DNA of 64,000 nt from Oscillatoria princeps RMCB-10 (GCA_019359235.1 JAHHHT010000018.1:1-64000), one strand, 5' to 3'. Counted from the stretch's first letter, positions 1 through 8,313 are shown. Numbers and translations are program-made. Notes: generated by a model not told the origin, from the sequence alone.

Positions 1-318
1 CCAGATTGCGACTTGAGCGGCTCTTGGCCGTCCCGTCAGGGGTACTTGACACTTTCGGGTGAAAATTTGTTGCCCATTGGGCAACAAATTTTTCCTGACC
101 TGGGCGGCGTCAATAAACCGACAGGCTCTCCGTCTCGCTATGCCCCACTTGTCCGGGCAGTAAGCCTTTCTCCACAAATTGAGGACTGGTGCCAGATTGC
201 GACTTGAGCGGCTCTTGGCCGTCCCGTCAGGGGTACTTGACACTTTCGGGTGAAAATTTGTTGCCCATTGGGCAACAAATTTTTCCTGACCTGGGCGGCG
301 TCAATAAACCGACAGGCT
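1..318. repeat. Tandem direct repeat, 127 bp x 2, each with a large palindrome
   Basis: Positions 1-127 and 192-318 are essentially identical (offset 191 bp) with a 64-bp spacer. Each copy carries an inverted repeat with 15-bp arms around a single T (about 64-94 and 255-285), starting AAAATTTGTTGCCCA. The arms end in T runs on both strands, so each could act as a bidirectional terminator. The second copy lies just downstream of tal (minus strand), where a terminator would be expected. No gene is visible in 1-393. Confidence 0.85.
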
Positions 319-323
319 ATGGA

Positions 324-385
324 TCAGGTTATGGACAGGCGTCTCGCCTGTCCCACGTCGGGACATCTGTCTCAGATGTCCGGCG
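324..385. repeat. Palindromic dispersed repeat (GGACAGGCG/CGCCTGTCC type)
   Basis: An inverted repeat built on GGACAGGCGTCTCGCCTGTC is followed by a second small palindrome (GGACATCTGTCTCAGATGTCC type). The first motif recurs near 32699, 41015 and 51618, so it is a dispersed family. It sits directly after the tal stop codon and may also serve as its terminator. Confidence 0.65.
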
Positions 386-393
386 TCGGGGCG

Positions 394-1533
394 TTACACC
401 GGCTGCAGCTGCTTGACTTTCCCTTCCAGGGATTTGATCAGCGAGTCGAACGGCTGGATGAATTTCACAATCCCGTCTTCCAGCAGTTCTGTCATCACAT
501 CATCGAGATTGATGCCCAGCTGGGTCAGGGTTTCCACTAGCTGGTACGCTTCTTCCACGCCGGTTTCGATGCGGCTGGCCAGGTGGCAGTGGTCGGCGCA
601 GGCTTCAATGGTTGCCGGCGGCATGGTGTTGACGGTATCGGGTCCGATGAGTTCGTCAACGTAGAGCACGTCGCTGTATTCGGGGTTTTTGGTGCTGGTG
701 GACGCCCACAGCAGTCGCTGGACTTTGGCCCCTTTGGCGGCTAGGGCTTGCCAGCGCTCGCTCTGAATAATCTCTTTATATTTCTGGTAGGCGATTTTAG
801 CGTTGGCGATCGCATACTTGCCTTTGAGCTGCTTGAGCTGGGCTTTCTTTTCTGGATCGCCGGTGGCGGCAATCATCTTGTCAAGCTGGGCGTCAACGTT
901 GCTGTCGATGCGGCTGATGAAGAAGCTGGCGACGGAAGCGATGTTGGAGATGTCTTCCCCGCGAGCGGCGCGAGCTTCCAGACCCCGGATGTAAGCCCAG
1001 GCTGTGTCTACATAGCTCTGCACGGAGAACAGCAGGGTGATATTGACGTTGATTCCTTCGCTGATCACTCGCTCGACTGCCGGCAAGCCTTCGGCGGTGC
1101 CGGGGATTTTAATCATCACGTTGTCGCGGCCTATTTCTTGGTAGTAGCGCAGAGCTTCCCGAATGGTGTTTTCGGTATCGCGGGCCAAATTGGGCGGCAC
1201 TTCAATGCTGACGTATCCGTCCAGCCCGCCGGTTTCGTCATAGACGCCGCGCAGGATGTCGCAGGCGTTGCGAATGTCTTCAAACACCAGCGATTCGTAA
1301 ATTTCTTGAACGGATTTGCCGGCGCGGATGCCTGTTTCGATATCGGTGTCGTAGATGACATTGCCGGCGATGGCTTTTTCAAAAATGGCTGGGTTGGAGG
1401 TGATTCCCACAACTCCCCGGCTGGCAATCAGCTCTTTGAGTTCCCCGGACTGGATAATATTGCGGCTCAAATTATCCATCCAGATGCTCTGACCGTATTC
1501 TTTTTCAATCTGCAACAGAAGATTGTCTGCCAT
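394..1533 (-). CDS. tal: Transaldolase
   Basis: This 379-residue protein matches the cyanobacterial transaldolase family. It moves a dihydroxyacetone unit between sugar phosphates (sedoheptulose-7-P + GAP to erythrose-4-P + F6P) in the cytosolic pentose phosphate pathway. The N-terminus (MADNLLLQIEKEYGQSIW) and the downstream GVVGITSNPAIFEKAI block are typical of the family. The Schiff-base lysine region is in the VMIKIPGT block, and WASTSTKNPEY is the conserved C-terminal block. The length is normal for the long bacterial subfamily. It lies downstream of fbp on the same strand. The fbp-tal order, often continued by zwf and opcA, is common in cyanobacteria; the continuation would lie left of base 1. 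The ATG at 1533 is the obvious start. Confidence 0.95.
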   Translation of the reverse strand: MADNLLLQIEKEYGQSIWMDNLSRNIIQSGELKELIASRGVVGITSNPAIFEKAIAGNVIYDTDIETGIRAGKSVQEIYESLVFEDIRNACDILRGVYDETGGLDGYVSIEVPPNLARDTENTIREALRYYQEIGRDNVMIKIPGTAEGLPAVERVISEGINVNITLLFSVQSYVDTAWAYIRGLEARAARGEDISNIASVASFFISRIDSNVDAQLDKMIAATGDPEKKAQLKQLKGKYAIANAKIAYQKYKEIIQSERWQALAAKGAKVQRLLWASTSTKNPEYSDVLYVDELIGPDTVNTMPPATIEACADHCHLASRIETGVEEAYQLVETLTQLGINLDDVMTELLEDGIVKFIQPFDSLIKSLEGKVKQLQPV

Positions 1534-1571
1534 AGTTGTGTTCAGTTAAGTTATACAATTTGGGGTCAGTA

Positions 1572-1598
1572 GGGCGGTAACCACACGGAGACTGCCCT
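1572..1598. repeat. Dispersed repeat (CACACGGAGACTGCCC core)
   Basis: The block around CCACACGGAGACTGCCC in the fbp-tal gap recurs near 11670-11695 and 31915-31935, and in part at 31725-31750. It has GGGC/GCCC ends that can pair. It is a small dispersed element of unknown function. Confidence 0.6.
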
Positions 1599-1630
1599 AA
1601 TAAATGAGGTGGGAAGTCACTGCTCGCTGA

Positions 1631-2689
1631 TTACTTTGTGAGGCTGACTGTTTTTTCCTCGGCTCGCTCGCGAATGAAGGACTCGACGAGAGACACATCG
1701 TCTTTGCTGCCGATGAGCAGGGGGGTGCGGGTGTGGAGTTTGTCTGGCACGACGTCCAAGATATCTTGGATGCCGGTGCTGGCCCGTCCGCCGGCTTGCT
1801 CAATCAAAAAGGCCAAAGGAGCCGTTTCGTAGAGCAGGCGCAATTTGCCTTCCGGTTTTTTCACCGTACCGGGGTACAGGAACACGCCGCCTTGTAAGAG
1901 GATGCGGTGGAAGTCTCCCACCAAAGCCCCGCCATAGCGAGCGGTGTAGCCTTCATGGCGGTGGACGTAGCGGATGTAGTCCCGGATTGATTCGTCCCAC
2001 TGCCAGAAGTTGCCTTCGTTGACGCTGTAAATGGAACCGTGGTCGGGAACCCGGATGTTTTCGTTGGACAGGATAAACTCGCCCAGGCTGGGGTCGAGGG
2101 TGAAGGAATGCACTCCTTTGCCTATGGAATAGACGAGCATGGTACTGGGCCCGTAGAGGATGTAGCCGGCGGCGATTTGCTTGCGCCCGTGCTGCAGCAG
2201 GTCGAGGGCTGCGCCATCCTCATCCGTACCTTCTTGCTGGCGAATCGAGAAGATGGAGCCCAGATTGAGATTGATATCGAGGTTGGAAGAGCCATCTATG
2301 GGGTCATAGAGCAGGGTGTAGCGTCCAATGGGGCAGTTTTCGGGAATGTAGTAGGGTTTTTCCATTTCCTCGGACGCCAGCCGACAGACCAGCCCGCTTT
2401 GCTTGAAGACGGAGATAAACACCTCATTGGCGTAGACGTCCATCTTTTTGACGGATTCTCCCTGCACGTTCACCTCGCCGGTGAATCCCAGCACGCCTTC
2501 GAGCAACCCAGCCCGGCTGAGGCGGCGAGAAATCAGCTTGGCCGCTAGGGCAATGCGATTCATCAGGGCGCTCAAGTCCTGAGCGTCAGCTGAGAAGCTT
2601 TGGAGTTGCTGCAGGACGTGACGGGACAGGGTGGTGCAATCCCGATCCAGGGCGTGTTCCGACGATGCCGGCTGAGAATTGTCTGCCAT
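1631..2689 (-). CDS. fbp: Fructose-1,6-bisphosphatase, class I
   Basis: This is a 352-residue class I FBPase, which hydrolyses fructose-1,6-bisphosphate to fructose-6-phosphate in the Calvin cycle and gluconeogenesis. It shows the metal-binding and active-site block [19 protein letters not shown], an N-terminal Cys/Thr-rich segment ([15 protein letters not shown]), and the [21 protein letters not shown] substrate region. The reading frame is open up to 2755, but the ATG at 2689 is preceded by GGGAGGAT at good spacing and gives the usual MADN-like start. It is followed on the same strand by tal after a 97-bp gap that contains a dispersed repeat; the two are probably co-transcribed. Confidence 0.95.
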   Translation of the reverse strand: MADNSQPASSEHALDRDCTTLSRHVLQQLQSFSADAQDLSALMNRIALAAKLISRRLSRAGLLEGVLGFTGEVNVQGESVKKMDVYANEVFISVFKQSGLVCRLASEEMEKPYYIPENCPIGRYTLLYDPIDGSSNLDINLNLGSIFSIRQQEGTDEDGAALDLLQHGRKQIAAGYILYGPSTMLVYSIGKGVHSFTLDPSLGEFILSNENIRVPDHGSIYSVNEGNFWQWDESIRDYIRYVHRHEGYTARYGGALVGDFHRILLQGGVFLYPGTVKKPEGKLRLLYETAPLAFLIEQAGGRASTGIQDILDVVPDKLHTRTPLLIGSKDDVSLVESFIRERAEEKTVSLTK

Positions 2690-3648
2690 TGTTTTATCCT
2701 CCCTGTCGATGGTCGCGCTGGTTTTGGAGGGGAACCGCCGCCGGTCGCTCCGCAAGCGCAGGGCTGCTCTGCCGGTCGTCCCTCACTTACTATCTTAGGG
2801 AGCTATTTTCTATAGGGGCGATTAATTTTATGCGAACTAAAGAATGTTCGGGATTTTCCTTGAGTATCTTTGCTTATCCAGGCAAAAGCAGAAGTTGAGC
2901 GACTTTTCAACCCTCTTAATGCTTGGATTGTGCGATGTGCGTGCCGATTTTGCATGGGGTGCCTCACCCCCTCTAAGTGCGGGAGCGAGCGGAGGGATCG
3001 TTCGGAGGTGGGTTTTTCACATTTTGGGCTTTTTGAAGCCGGGGGAGCTGGCGTCGCTGCGGTGGGAAAAGCAGGAATTGACGAAAATATAAGGGTTTTA
3101 GCAACTGGGTGCCACCGGCTGCAGGGGCTGCCGGCATGAACGCCCCGGGCTAATGACCCTGAGCCCCTGCTTGAATAAAAAACCCGCCCCTGTAAGGGCG
3201 GGGGGATGGGGAGGAGAAATTTTCATCGCTGGCAAGCACCGATGGCTGCGCCGCTGCAGCCGCTCTGTGCGCGTTCGGAGAGTGTTTGCAATCAACTTGT
3301 GAGGGCGGCCAGAAACCGGGTTTCTTGGGCTAGGTGCCTTAAATATCAGTTTCCCCACCAAGAGAAACCCGGTTTCTCACCCCTGGCAGACTTAAGAATT
3401 ACTTGATAAACAGGGGCTCAAAGCACAGTCCCTGTTCATTCAGGGACGGGCGTCAATTCCGGCGATTCCCGCCGCACTTTTTTCTAGAGTAGCAACTCCA
3501 GCCGGCCCAGACAGAGTCTGGGCTTACTCTGTCTGGTGCCTGCTGGATAGTTGCAGATGGTAATTCCGTTTTGTTGGGTGTCTTTTAGTGCGGCTCTCAG
3601 GAGCCGCTGGTGGCAAGCCTGCAGAGGCTCGCGCTCGCCTAGATCGCC
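2690..3648. other. Intergenic region with palindromes
   Basis: I see no credible gene in this 960-bp gap. It contains a GC-rich hairpin at about 3183-3205 (CCCGCCC/GGGCGGG arms). A pair of GAAACCCGGTTTC-type palindromes lies at about 3310-3382. There is also an inverted repeat with 11-bp arms (CCAGACAGAGT) at 3507-3536. The ORFs here have unlikely composition and no family resemblance. Confidence 0.6.
3507..3536. terminator. Inverted repeat, possible terminator of the RRM gene
   Basis: Perfect 11-bp arms (CCAGACAGAGT / ACTCTGTCTGG) enclose an 8-nt loop, about 110 bp past the stop of the minus-strand RRM gene. There is no clear U tract, so the terminator role is only inferred. Confidence 0.4.
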
Positions 3649-3924
3649 CTAGAAGTTTTTGCGACGGCTGGGGCCATTATCTTCTTTTGGTCTCGCCTTA
3701 TTCACCTTCAGCTGCCGCCCCATCCATTCCGCGCCGTCTAATTCTGAAATGGCGGTATCTTCATGAGCGTCGTCTGACATTTCAACAAATGCAAAGCCTC
3801 GCAGCCGCCCGGTTTCTCGGTCTGTCGGCAATACGACTCGTTTTACCGGGCCGTATTCTGCAAATATTGCTTTTAAGTCTTCTTCGGTGGCTTGGTAAGA
3901 CAGGTTTCCAACGTAAATGGTCAT
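3649..3924 (-). CDS. Small RRM-type RNA-binding protein (Rbp family)
   Basis: A 91-residue single-RRM protein. It carries RNP2 (IYVGNL, residues 3-8) and RNP1 (RGFAFVEM, about residues 41-48), with a short basic tail ending RRKNF. This is the cyanobacterial Rbp family: single-stranded RNA binders, several cold- or stress-induced, acting in the cytosol on mRNA. The frame can be read from a GTG at 3933 (MTHMTIYVGN), but the ATG at 3924 gives the usual MTIYVGNL start. The protein is monocistronic, with a gap of about 790 bp upstream, in keeping with the long 5' leaders described for this family. Confidence 0.9.
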   Translation of the reverse strand: MTIYVGNLSYQATEEDLKAIFAEYGPVKRVVLPTDRETGRLRGFAFVEMSDDAHEDTAISELDGAEWMGRQLKVNKARPKEDNGPSRRKNF

Positions 3925-3933
3925 GTGGGTCAC

Positions 3934-4718
3934 GAAATCTGAACGATCGACTGAAGTTCAGAGGCACAGACGAAACTCTTGCCTTTGCGGGTCAGGCAAA
4001 GTCTTGGCTGTCTGATTCACCTCGGGCTGAATTTTAAAACTTGGCCCCCACTCAAGGCGGCAGCGGCTGCTTCAACTCAACCCGTGCGTGATAGAACTGA
4101 ACTTATTTGTGTCCTATGATAACTTGTAAATTTGATTTCGATCGCCGCTCCGCGCTACAATCTTCTGGCTCGCTCAGCAGTTCCTCAGCCCGCCGGCAAT
4201 ACACTACATCTAGGGGATGTCGGATTTTTTTTACCCCACTGCTGGAGTGCAGGGGCGGCCCCAGTCCGGAAGTCCGGGGAATGGCGGTGTGTTTCAATCC
4301 CGTGAAACAATCCCGTTGCCGGGATTCAGCGGGCCAAAAATATCTTCTCCTGCCGCCTGCTGAAATGATTATAGCGGTTCTCAGTTGGATGAACTACGGC
4401 CTGTTCCCCGGTTTCTTAAAGAAACCGGGGTTCCCGGTACCTCACAAAGGATGAGAAACGCTATATCGCATTGATTTCGGCTTCTTTGCATGCAGCGGGA
4501 TGCTCCCGCGCCTGTCACAGGTCTGGCACAGCTTTGGGTGCCGGCTTCCCCGCCCCCAAACTTTATGTTTTTGGGCCGTCCCCGCCCCTACCTGGCAGGG
4601 TTGGGGTGTGCTGGGGGACACCCCGAGCGCACAACAGCAATGCAACCGGAGATCGTGTAAATCCCGGTTGCGGGACTGAAATGGCCCTGCCCCAAGCGGT
4701 CTTCAGCCGGACTGAACC
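3934..4718. other. Intergenic region upstream of the RRM gene
   Basis: No supported gene. It holds one full copy of the MITE-like element (4370-4466) and probably the promoter and leader of the RRM gene. The small ORFs here lack conserved features. Confidence 0.5.
4370..4466. mobile_element. MITE-like element, copy 1 (ATAGCGG family)
   Basis: The ends are imperfect terminal inverted repeats: ATAGCGGTTCTCA at the left and TGAGAAACGCTAT at the right. The middle is a long inverted repeat of the form CCCCGGTTTCTT/AAGAAACCGGGG. The same about 96-bp layout occurs at 8314, 37966 and 48964, and partially at 38227. It is non-coding. A non-autonomous transposable element is the simplest reading. Confidence 0.7.
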
Positions 4719-4940
4719 TCAGTCAATGGCAATGGACTGAGGGCCACTCCTGCTGCCGCCGTTGCTGTCGTCGCCATACCCGGAAGTCTGGGAGGGAGTG
4801 CCGGCTTGCCGGTCGAGCCAGTTTTTAACTGGGTCGTCGGAGAGGTTGAGCCGGAGGATACCCGAGAAGAAGCCGCCCAGGAAGGCAACGGGATACTGGG
4901 TGAGTTCTTTGAAAACTGGGCTCAGTTCATCTAGGAACAT
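4719..4940 (-). CDS. Conserved small cyanobacterial protein, function unknown
   Basis: A 73-residue protein beginning MFLDELSPVFKELTQYPVAF. It has a short glycine-rich hydrophobic stretch (AFLGGFFSGILRL, about residues 19-31) and then a segment NLSDDPVKNWLDRQAG. The tail is low in complexity, Gly/Ser-rich. The organised N-terminal half and the ATG start suggest a real gene of a type common in cyanobacteria, possibly with one membrane-associated helix. I cannot assign a function. Confidence 0.65.
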   Translation of the reverse strand: MFLDELSPVFKELTQYPVAFLGGFFSGILRLNLSDDPVKNWLDRQAGTPSQTSGYGDDSNGGSRSGPQSIAID

Positions 4941-5240
4941 TCAGAGTCTCCTGCTTGAAGCCGGTTTGCTGTCATCTGGTATCCTAGCGCGTCTGGGCGC
5001 AGGCTGGCTGTGGGGGTGCCGGTGGGCCTATTCCGGTTTTGGGTCGGGGAAGGGACATTTATTTTTCACGGGACTTACGCACAACTGCGAAAGAAACAGG
5101 GTTTCTGGTTCTGGAACGAGGGCTGACAGTCTTGACTGCTGGTTCAGAAACCCGGTTTCTGCGCAAGTCCTATTTCACCGGCTCGCTGTCCGGTGGGCGA
5201 CCGGCATGAATCTATCCCTAAAATTATCCCATAACTAATC
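4941..5240. other. Intergenic region with a hairpin repeat
   Basis: No gene is seen. At about 5090-5165 two GAAACnnGGTTTC-like half-palindromes flank a 50-bp spacer; they are relatives of the repeat inside the MITE-like elements. Confidence 0.4.
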
Positions 5241-5271
5241 AAAATCCCCAAGGGATATCCTTGGGGATTTT
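5241..5271 (-). terminator. Rho-independent terminator of nrdJ
   Basis: A near-perfect hairpin with 13-bp arms (AAAATCCCCAAGG / CCTTGGGGATTTT) and a 5-nt loop. It lies 16 bp past the nrdJ stop codon on the minus strand and ends in a T run on that strand. Confidence 0.85.
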
Positions 5272-5287
5272 CTACTGTTTTCGCTGC

Positions 5288-6385
5288 TTACGAACTCGGA
5301 GCCTGTTCGGGCAACAGGCACTTGTCGGAATCGCAACCGGCAGGCCCAAATTCTGCCAATTCACCTGTTAGCGTAGCGGCTCCGTAGGAGCAGTCGTAGC
5401 GACTCAAAGCCGCATGAAAATCCTCCGTCCGCCGCTGCTTTAAAACCTCCTTCACAAGCAGGTTATACTGCTCCTTACTTACTGGCTCGAAGGGCAAGCG
5501 CGGGAATGTTTGATGGTCGTCGAACCGCGCCAGAAGTGCGGCAGAAATATACCCTTCATCATCTCGCACAGCTTCATAAATCCGCGCTCCCAAAGCTTCT
5601 ATTTCGTTTTCGCGCAGCTCGATAGTCGCCGAAGTATTGTGCCGCACATAGAATTTCTGGACTTGCATGTAAAAGTCCATTTGGGCCAGCGCGGAGAACT
5701 TGCCGATCTCAATGTCATCCGCCCCGGGCAAATCAGCCCAGGGTACGGCGACGGGGATTTCCACCAGCCATTCTTGGCATCGGGGATCGAAAGCGTCATT
5801 CAAAAGATTCCCTTTTTCATCTTTGTCAGACTGAGAGGGAATGACGCTGTAACCGTAGTCAATGCAAGCCAGCGCTACCGGGTCATTTTTCCGGAAAGTA
5901 ATGCGACGGATAAAACGTTGCGCTTTTGGCGGGTGCCATCCCGGAGACGCACTGGTGAGCAGGGATTTTGTTCCGGATGGCTGCACCGTTGTGCAGCGAT
6001 TCGGGCGTTTCAATCCGTGCCGGTCGCAGTAATCCCACACGGTGCGGTGCACAGTGTCTTTCCACCGGCTCAGGTATTCCTGCTCTTGGCGCTTAAACTC
6101 CAGCCCCTCTGGGGTTGCTGGTCGCCCTTCCGCCCACCAGCGCAACCAGTCTGCGCCGAAAGCATTGACGAAGAAGTCGAACAAGCCGGTGAAGGACACT
6201 CCCACAATGGGGTCTAGTTCGCGACTGTACTGGTAGCGGGGCTCGATAAATTTGTGGTTCAGCAGCACGGCTACAGACAGTGCGCCGGCGGTGAAAGCCT
6301 CCTCCTGTTCTCTGTAATTGTGTGGGTCAATTTGGTTGAGGTGGATCTCCGAAAGGTTACAGTGGAAGTTTGCGCCTATGATTTC
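5288..6385 (-). CDS. nrdJ: Adenosylcobalamin-dependent ribonucleotide reductase, 3' exon (C-terminal part)
   Basis: This is the C-terminal 365 residues of a class II ribonucleotide reductase, which makes deoxyribonucleotides from NTPs using AdoCbl. The exon opens with EIIGANFHCNLSEIHLNQID, which directly continues the NPCG motif of the 5' exon. It runs through the conserved SRELDPIVGVSFTGLFDFF and QPSGTKSLLTSASPGWHPP blocks. It ends with GCDSDKCLLPE, whose Cys pair (CDSDKC) is the redox shuttle. The first possible start inside it (GTG at 6268) is internal, so the open frame alone would look like a headless fragment. A small palindromic repeat at 5367-5392 encodes SYGAATLTG in frame near the C-terminus. 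Splicing to the upstream exon is inferred, not shown. Confidence 0.9.
   Translation of the reverse strand, partial: EIIGANFHCNLSEIHLNQIDPHNYREQEEAFTAGALSVAVLLNHKFIEPRYQYSRELDPIVGVSFTGLFDFFVNAFGADWLRWWAEGRPATPEGLEFKRQEQEYLSRWKDTVHRTVWDYCDRHGLKRPNRCTTVQPSGTKSLLTSASPGWHPPKAQRFIRRITFRKNDPVALACIDYGYSVIPSQSDKDEKGNLLNDAFDPRCQEWLVEIPVAVPWADLPGADDIEIGKFSALAQMDFYMQVQKFYVRHNTSATIELRENEIEALGARIYEAVRDDEGYISAALLARFDDHQTFPRLPFEPVSKEQYNLLVKEVLKQRRTEDFHAALSRYDCSYGAATLTGELAEFGPAGCDSDKCLLPEQAPSS
5367..5392. repeat. Small dispersed palindromic repeat inside nrdJ (copy A)
   Basis: The sequence GTTAGCGTAGCGGCTCCGTA followed by GGAGCA matches copies at 6590-6618 (in the intron) and 7524-7548 (in the 5' exon), the last two in the opposite or related orientation. 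In this copy it is translated in frame. Confidence 0.65.
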
Positions 6386-6813
6386 CAGTTTTGTTACCCT
6401 AAAGGCTTTTTATCCTTTAGCTCTACAGGTTCCTTTTCCCTGCAGCTCGGCGTACATTTTCTTCCCGAAAGGGAAGCCCCGCACTCTTGGAGCTACACCA
6501 AAGGTGTAGGAGAACTTGACTCGGATTTTATTCTTTGCAAATTGTGTCTTTGTTAGCGCTATTTTAATTGTTTCTTCAGAAACTGTCTGTAAGCGTTGCG
6601 GCTCCGCAGGAGCAACGATGTAAGCCGCAGCATTTAGCAGGGGCTGCATTCGGTCGCGGACACGCTACCTGTTCCTGAACTCACACAATTTTACAAAGGT
6701 TCACCCTCTACGCTCTACGGTGGTAAAGGCTTTTTAGTTCCTCTACTTACCTCGGAGTTAACCTCTCAGTTTTCTCCGATTTTGCGAGGTTTTTAACGTG
6801 AGGCAAATTATTT
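6386..6813 (-). ncRNA. Probable group I intron in nrdJ (428 nt)
   Basis: This segment splits nrdJ between the Gly codon of NPCG and the Glu codon of EIIG. Removing exactly these 428 nt restores NPCGEIIGANFH in frame. The 5' exon ends in T and the insert ends in G, as in group I introns. A P1 helix can be drawn: exon GUGUGGU pairs with intron GCCUCAC (one U-U mismatch), with the splice-site U opposite G. The 3' exon GAAAUC can pair with the AUUU just 5' of that guide (P10). Several hairpins follow, such as CUACACC-UUU-GGUGUAG and CUAAAGG/CCUUUAG near the 3' end. Group II end signals (GUGYG...AY) do not fit the required junction. I could not place the conserved P3-P7 core, so the class is not proven. 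No homing endonuclease is encoded. Confidence 0.72.
6590..6618. repeat. Small dispersed palindromic repeat inside the nrdJ intron (copy B)
   Basis: GCGTTGCGGCTCCGCAGGAG plus CAACG forms a strong hairpin (GTTGC...GCAAC with an inner GCTCC/GGAGC). It is a relative of copies A and C within the nrdJ exons and probably sits in a peripheral loop of the intron. Confidence 0.6.
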
Positions 6814-8061
6814 ACCACACGGGTTGAGCCCGACACGAGCAAGCCGGTGTTCCAGCTCATCAGCCGCCATGTTGGGATAGTGTTCCTGCAACCACTGTCT
6901 GGCACATCCTCGATCGTAAGCGTTCAAAAATTCAGCTTTCAGTGCTGGCGAACCGAGCAAATCGCAGTTAGCCCTAGCCACTGCTTCACCGGCCCACTGG
7001 ATCGCACCCTCGCCACTGTAATACTGCTTTCGCACCGCCTCGACGCACTCTTCCTCTGTGGGTTTATAATGAAATATTCTGGTGTGGTTAGCCATGCGAA
7101 GCGAGTCGCGCTCTGGGTCAATCCGCCAGTTGCCATTTTCATCCTGCTGCCAGAGATTATTCTTGGCATTTGCCCCCAGTGTGTCCTCAGAATGGAACTG
7201 GCGCATGCCGGCAGACCGGCGAATATTGCCGGCGACGATACAGACAGCCGCTTCATCAATCAGCAGACAGCATTCAACTGAATTCAACTGCCGGCCAACT
7301 GCTTTATTAAGTATAGCAGCGCAGCGCTGGTAAAGTTCTGGCAATTTCACAGGATTTGCCACACCCCCAAAGCCTTTCAGAGGCTCACCGGCAGCCCGAA
7401 CATCGCTGAGGTCAACGAAAACCTGAACCTCTCCAGAAAACCGCTCATCTGTGGACAGTTCCAGCAGGGCTTGATAGCACCCCACCCAGCCTTGACGGCT
7501 GTCGCCCACACAGATGCGCACCCGCTCCTGCGGAGCCGCTACGCTAACGCCGCCCTCTATCTGGACTTCTGTCAGCTCTCGGCGCAAGTGAGCTGGGGTG
7601 GAGCCAATCGCACCTCCGACGGTTACGTTGAGGCGATTGCGAATGGCTGGGAGTTGGCTGGTGTAGCGGGGTTCCAGCACTGCGCCGGTGCCGCAGCCCA
7701 TCATGGCCAGATCCATCAGCAGCCCAAAGGCTCGCCAGTCGGTAATGTTTGTGGAGGAGCAGTTGTACGCGCCTGAGAAGTTCTCTTGTTGCTCGATCCA
7801 CTCGTTACCCCCCACCCACAGCCACCGCCCAGAGGAAAGGGCTTTCAGCTGGCGCTGCATCCGGTACAGCAGGTCAGCTTCTTCGGGGGTGAGCTTGCCG
7901 AGTTTGGCCAGCCCCCGCACGGTGCGCTGGGACACCTGCTCCCACGTCTCGCGACCGGCACTCGTGCGCCGGCTGTATGTCCTGAAGAATACCGGGTTGG
8001 CTGCCGGTGCTGTTTCTGGAAAGTCCCCAGTCTGGCGTATTCGCTCCAGTTCTTGAACCAT
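6814..8061 (-). CDS. nrdJ: Adenosylcobalamin-dependent ribonucleotide reductase, 5' exon (N-terminal part)
   Basis: This is the N-terminal 416 residues of a class II ribonucleotide reductase. It includes the PETAPAANPVFFRTYSRR block at the start, SGAYNCSSTN with the first redox Cys (about residue 101), the GCGTG substrate region, and NPCG at the exon end with the catalytic Cys (about 415). Unspliced, it would add one Lys and stop (TAA at 6808-6810). With the 3' exon the product is about 781 residues, usual for intron- and intein-free cyanobacterial NrdJ. The ATG at 8061 (MVQELERIRQ) fits the family; the frame extends to a TTG at 8124. A palindromic repeat at 7524-7548 is translated in frame as GVSVAAPQE. 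Confidence 0.9.
7524..7548. repeat. Small dispersed palindromic repeat inside nrdJ (copy C)
   Basis: GCTCCTGCGGAGCCGCTACG followed by CTAAC is translated in frame within nrdJ exon 1. It is a third related copy within 2.2 kb. Confidence 0.6.
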
Positions 8062-8174
8062 CGGTGATGTCTCGCTGTTTTTGAACCGATCCCCACTGTA
8101 AGCGATTTTAGATATAGCGGTCAAACCTTGAAAAACGAGTCATTTTGCACTATAACTAGAGATTGCCTGATTCT

Positions 8175-8275
8175 AGCCGCCGCCGCGCCGCACCCCGCCG
8201 GCGCAACCGCAGGGAGATTGCCCCAGTTTCACCGGCAGCGCTGCGCAGTTCGCGGAAGCACCTCTATTACAGGTT
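8175..8275 (-). promoter_or_regulatory. Candidate cobalamin-type riboswitch upstream of nrdJ
   Basis: On the minus strand, about 115 nt before the nrdJ ATG, the leader reads AGGTGC, then CCGGTGAAACTGGGGC, then CCCTGCGGTTGCGCC, then GC-rich complementary segments. The order (AGGTGC, CCGGTGAAA, a CCC-TGCGGTTGC box) resembles the conserved core of the cobalamin riboswitch (GGUGC ... CCGGUGAAA ... CCCGCAACUGU). The last box deviates from consensus. A B12 sensor would make sense before a B12-dependent enzyme gene. Confidence 0.35.
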
Positions 8276-8313
8276 GACAACAATAGATTGTCCGGGGTGA
8301 GGGCGGGTAGCTG

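Noticed and set aside
13-540. Three overlapping plus-strand ORFs at the left edge
   Set aside because: They are translations of the tandem repeat and of the reverse strand of tal. There is no family resemblance.
748-1572. Long plus-strand ORF opposite tal
   Set aside because: Shadow of the real gene on the other strand, with a composition typical of antisense frames.
2039-2548. ORF opposite fbp
   Set aside because: Antisense shadow of a well-recognised gene.
6410-6649. 79-codon ORF within the nrdJ intron, considered as a homing endonuclease or intein fragment
   Set aside because: It has no LAGLIDADG, GIY-YIG or HNH motif and no intein blocks, and it crosses hairpins. The intron looks ORF-less.
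6386-6813. Group II intron as the class of the nrdJ insert
   Set aside because: A GUGUG lies at the 5' end region, but using it as the intron start leaves the 3' exon without the Cys-Gly codons. The required junction ends U|...G.
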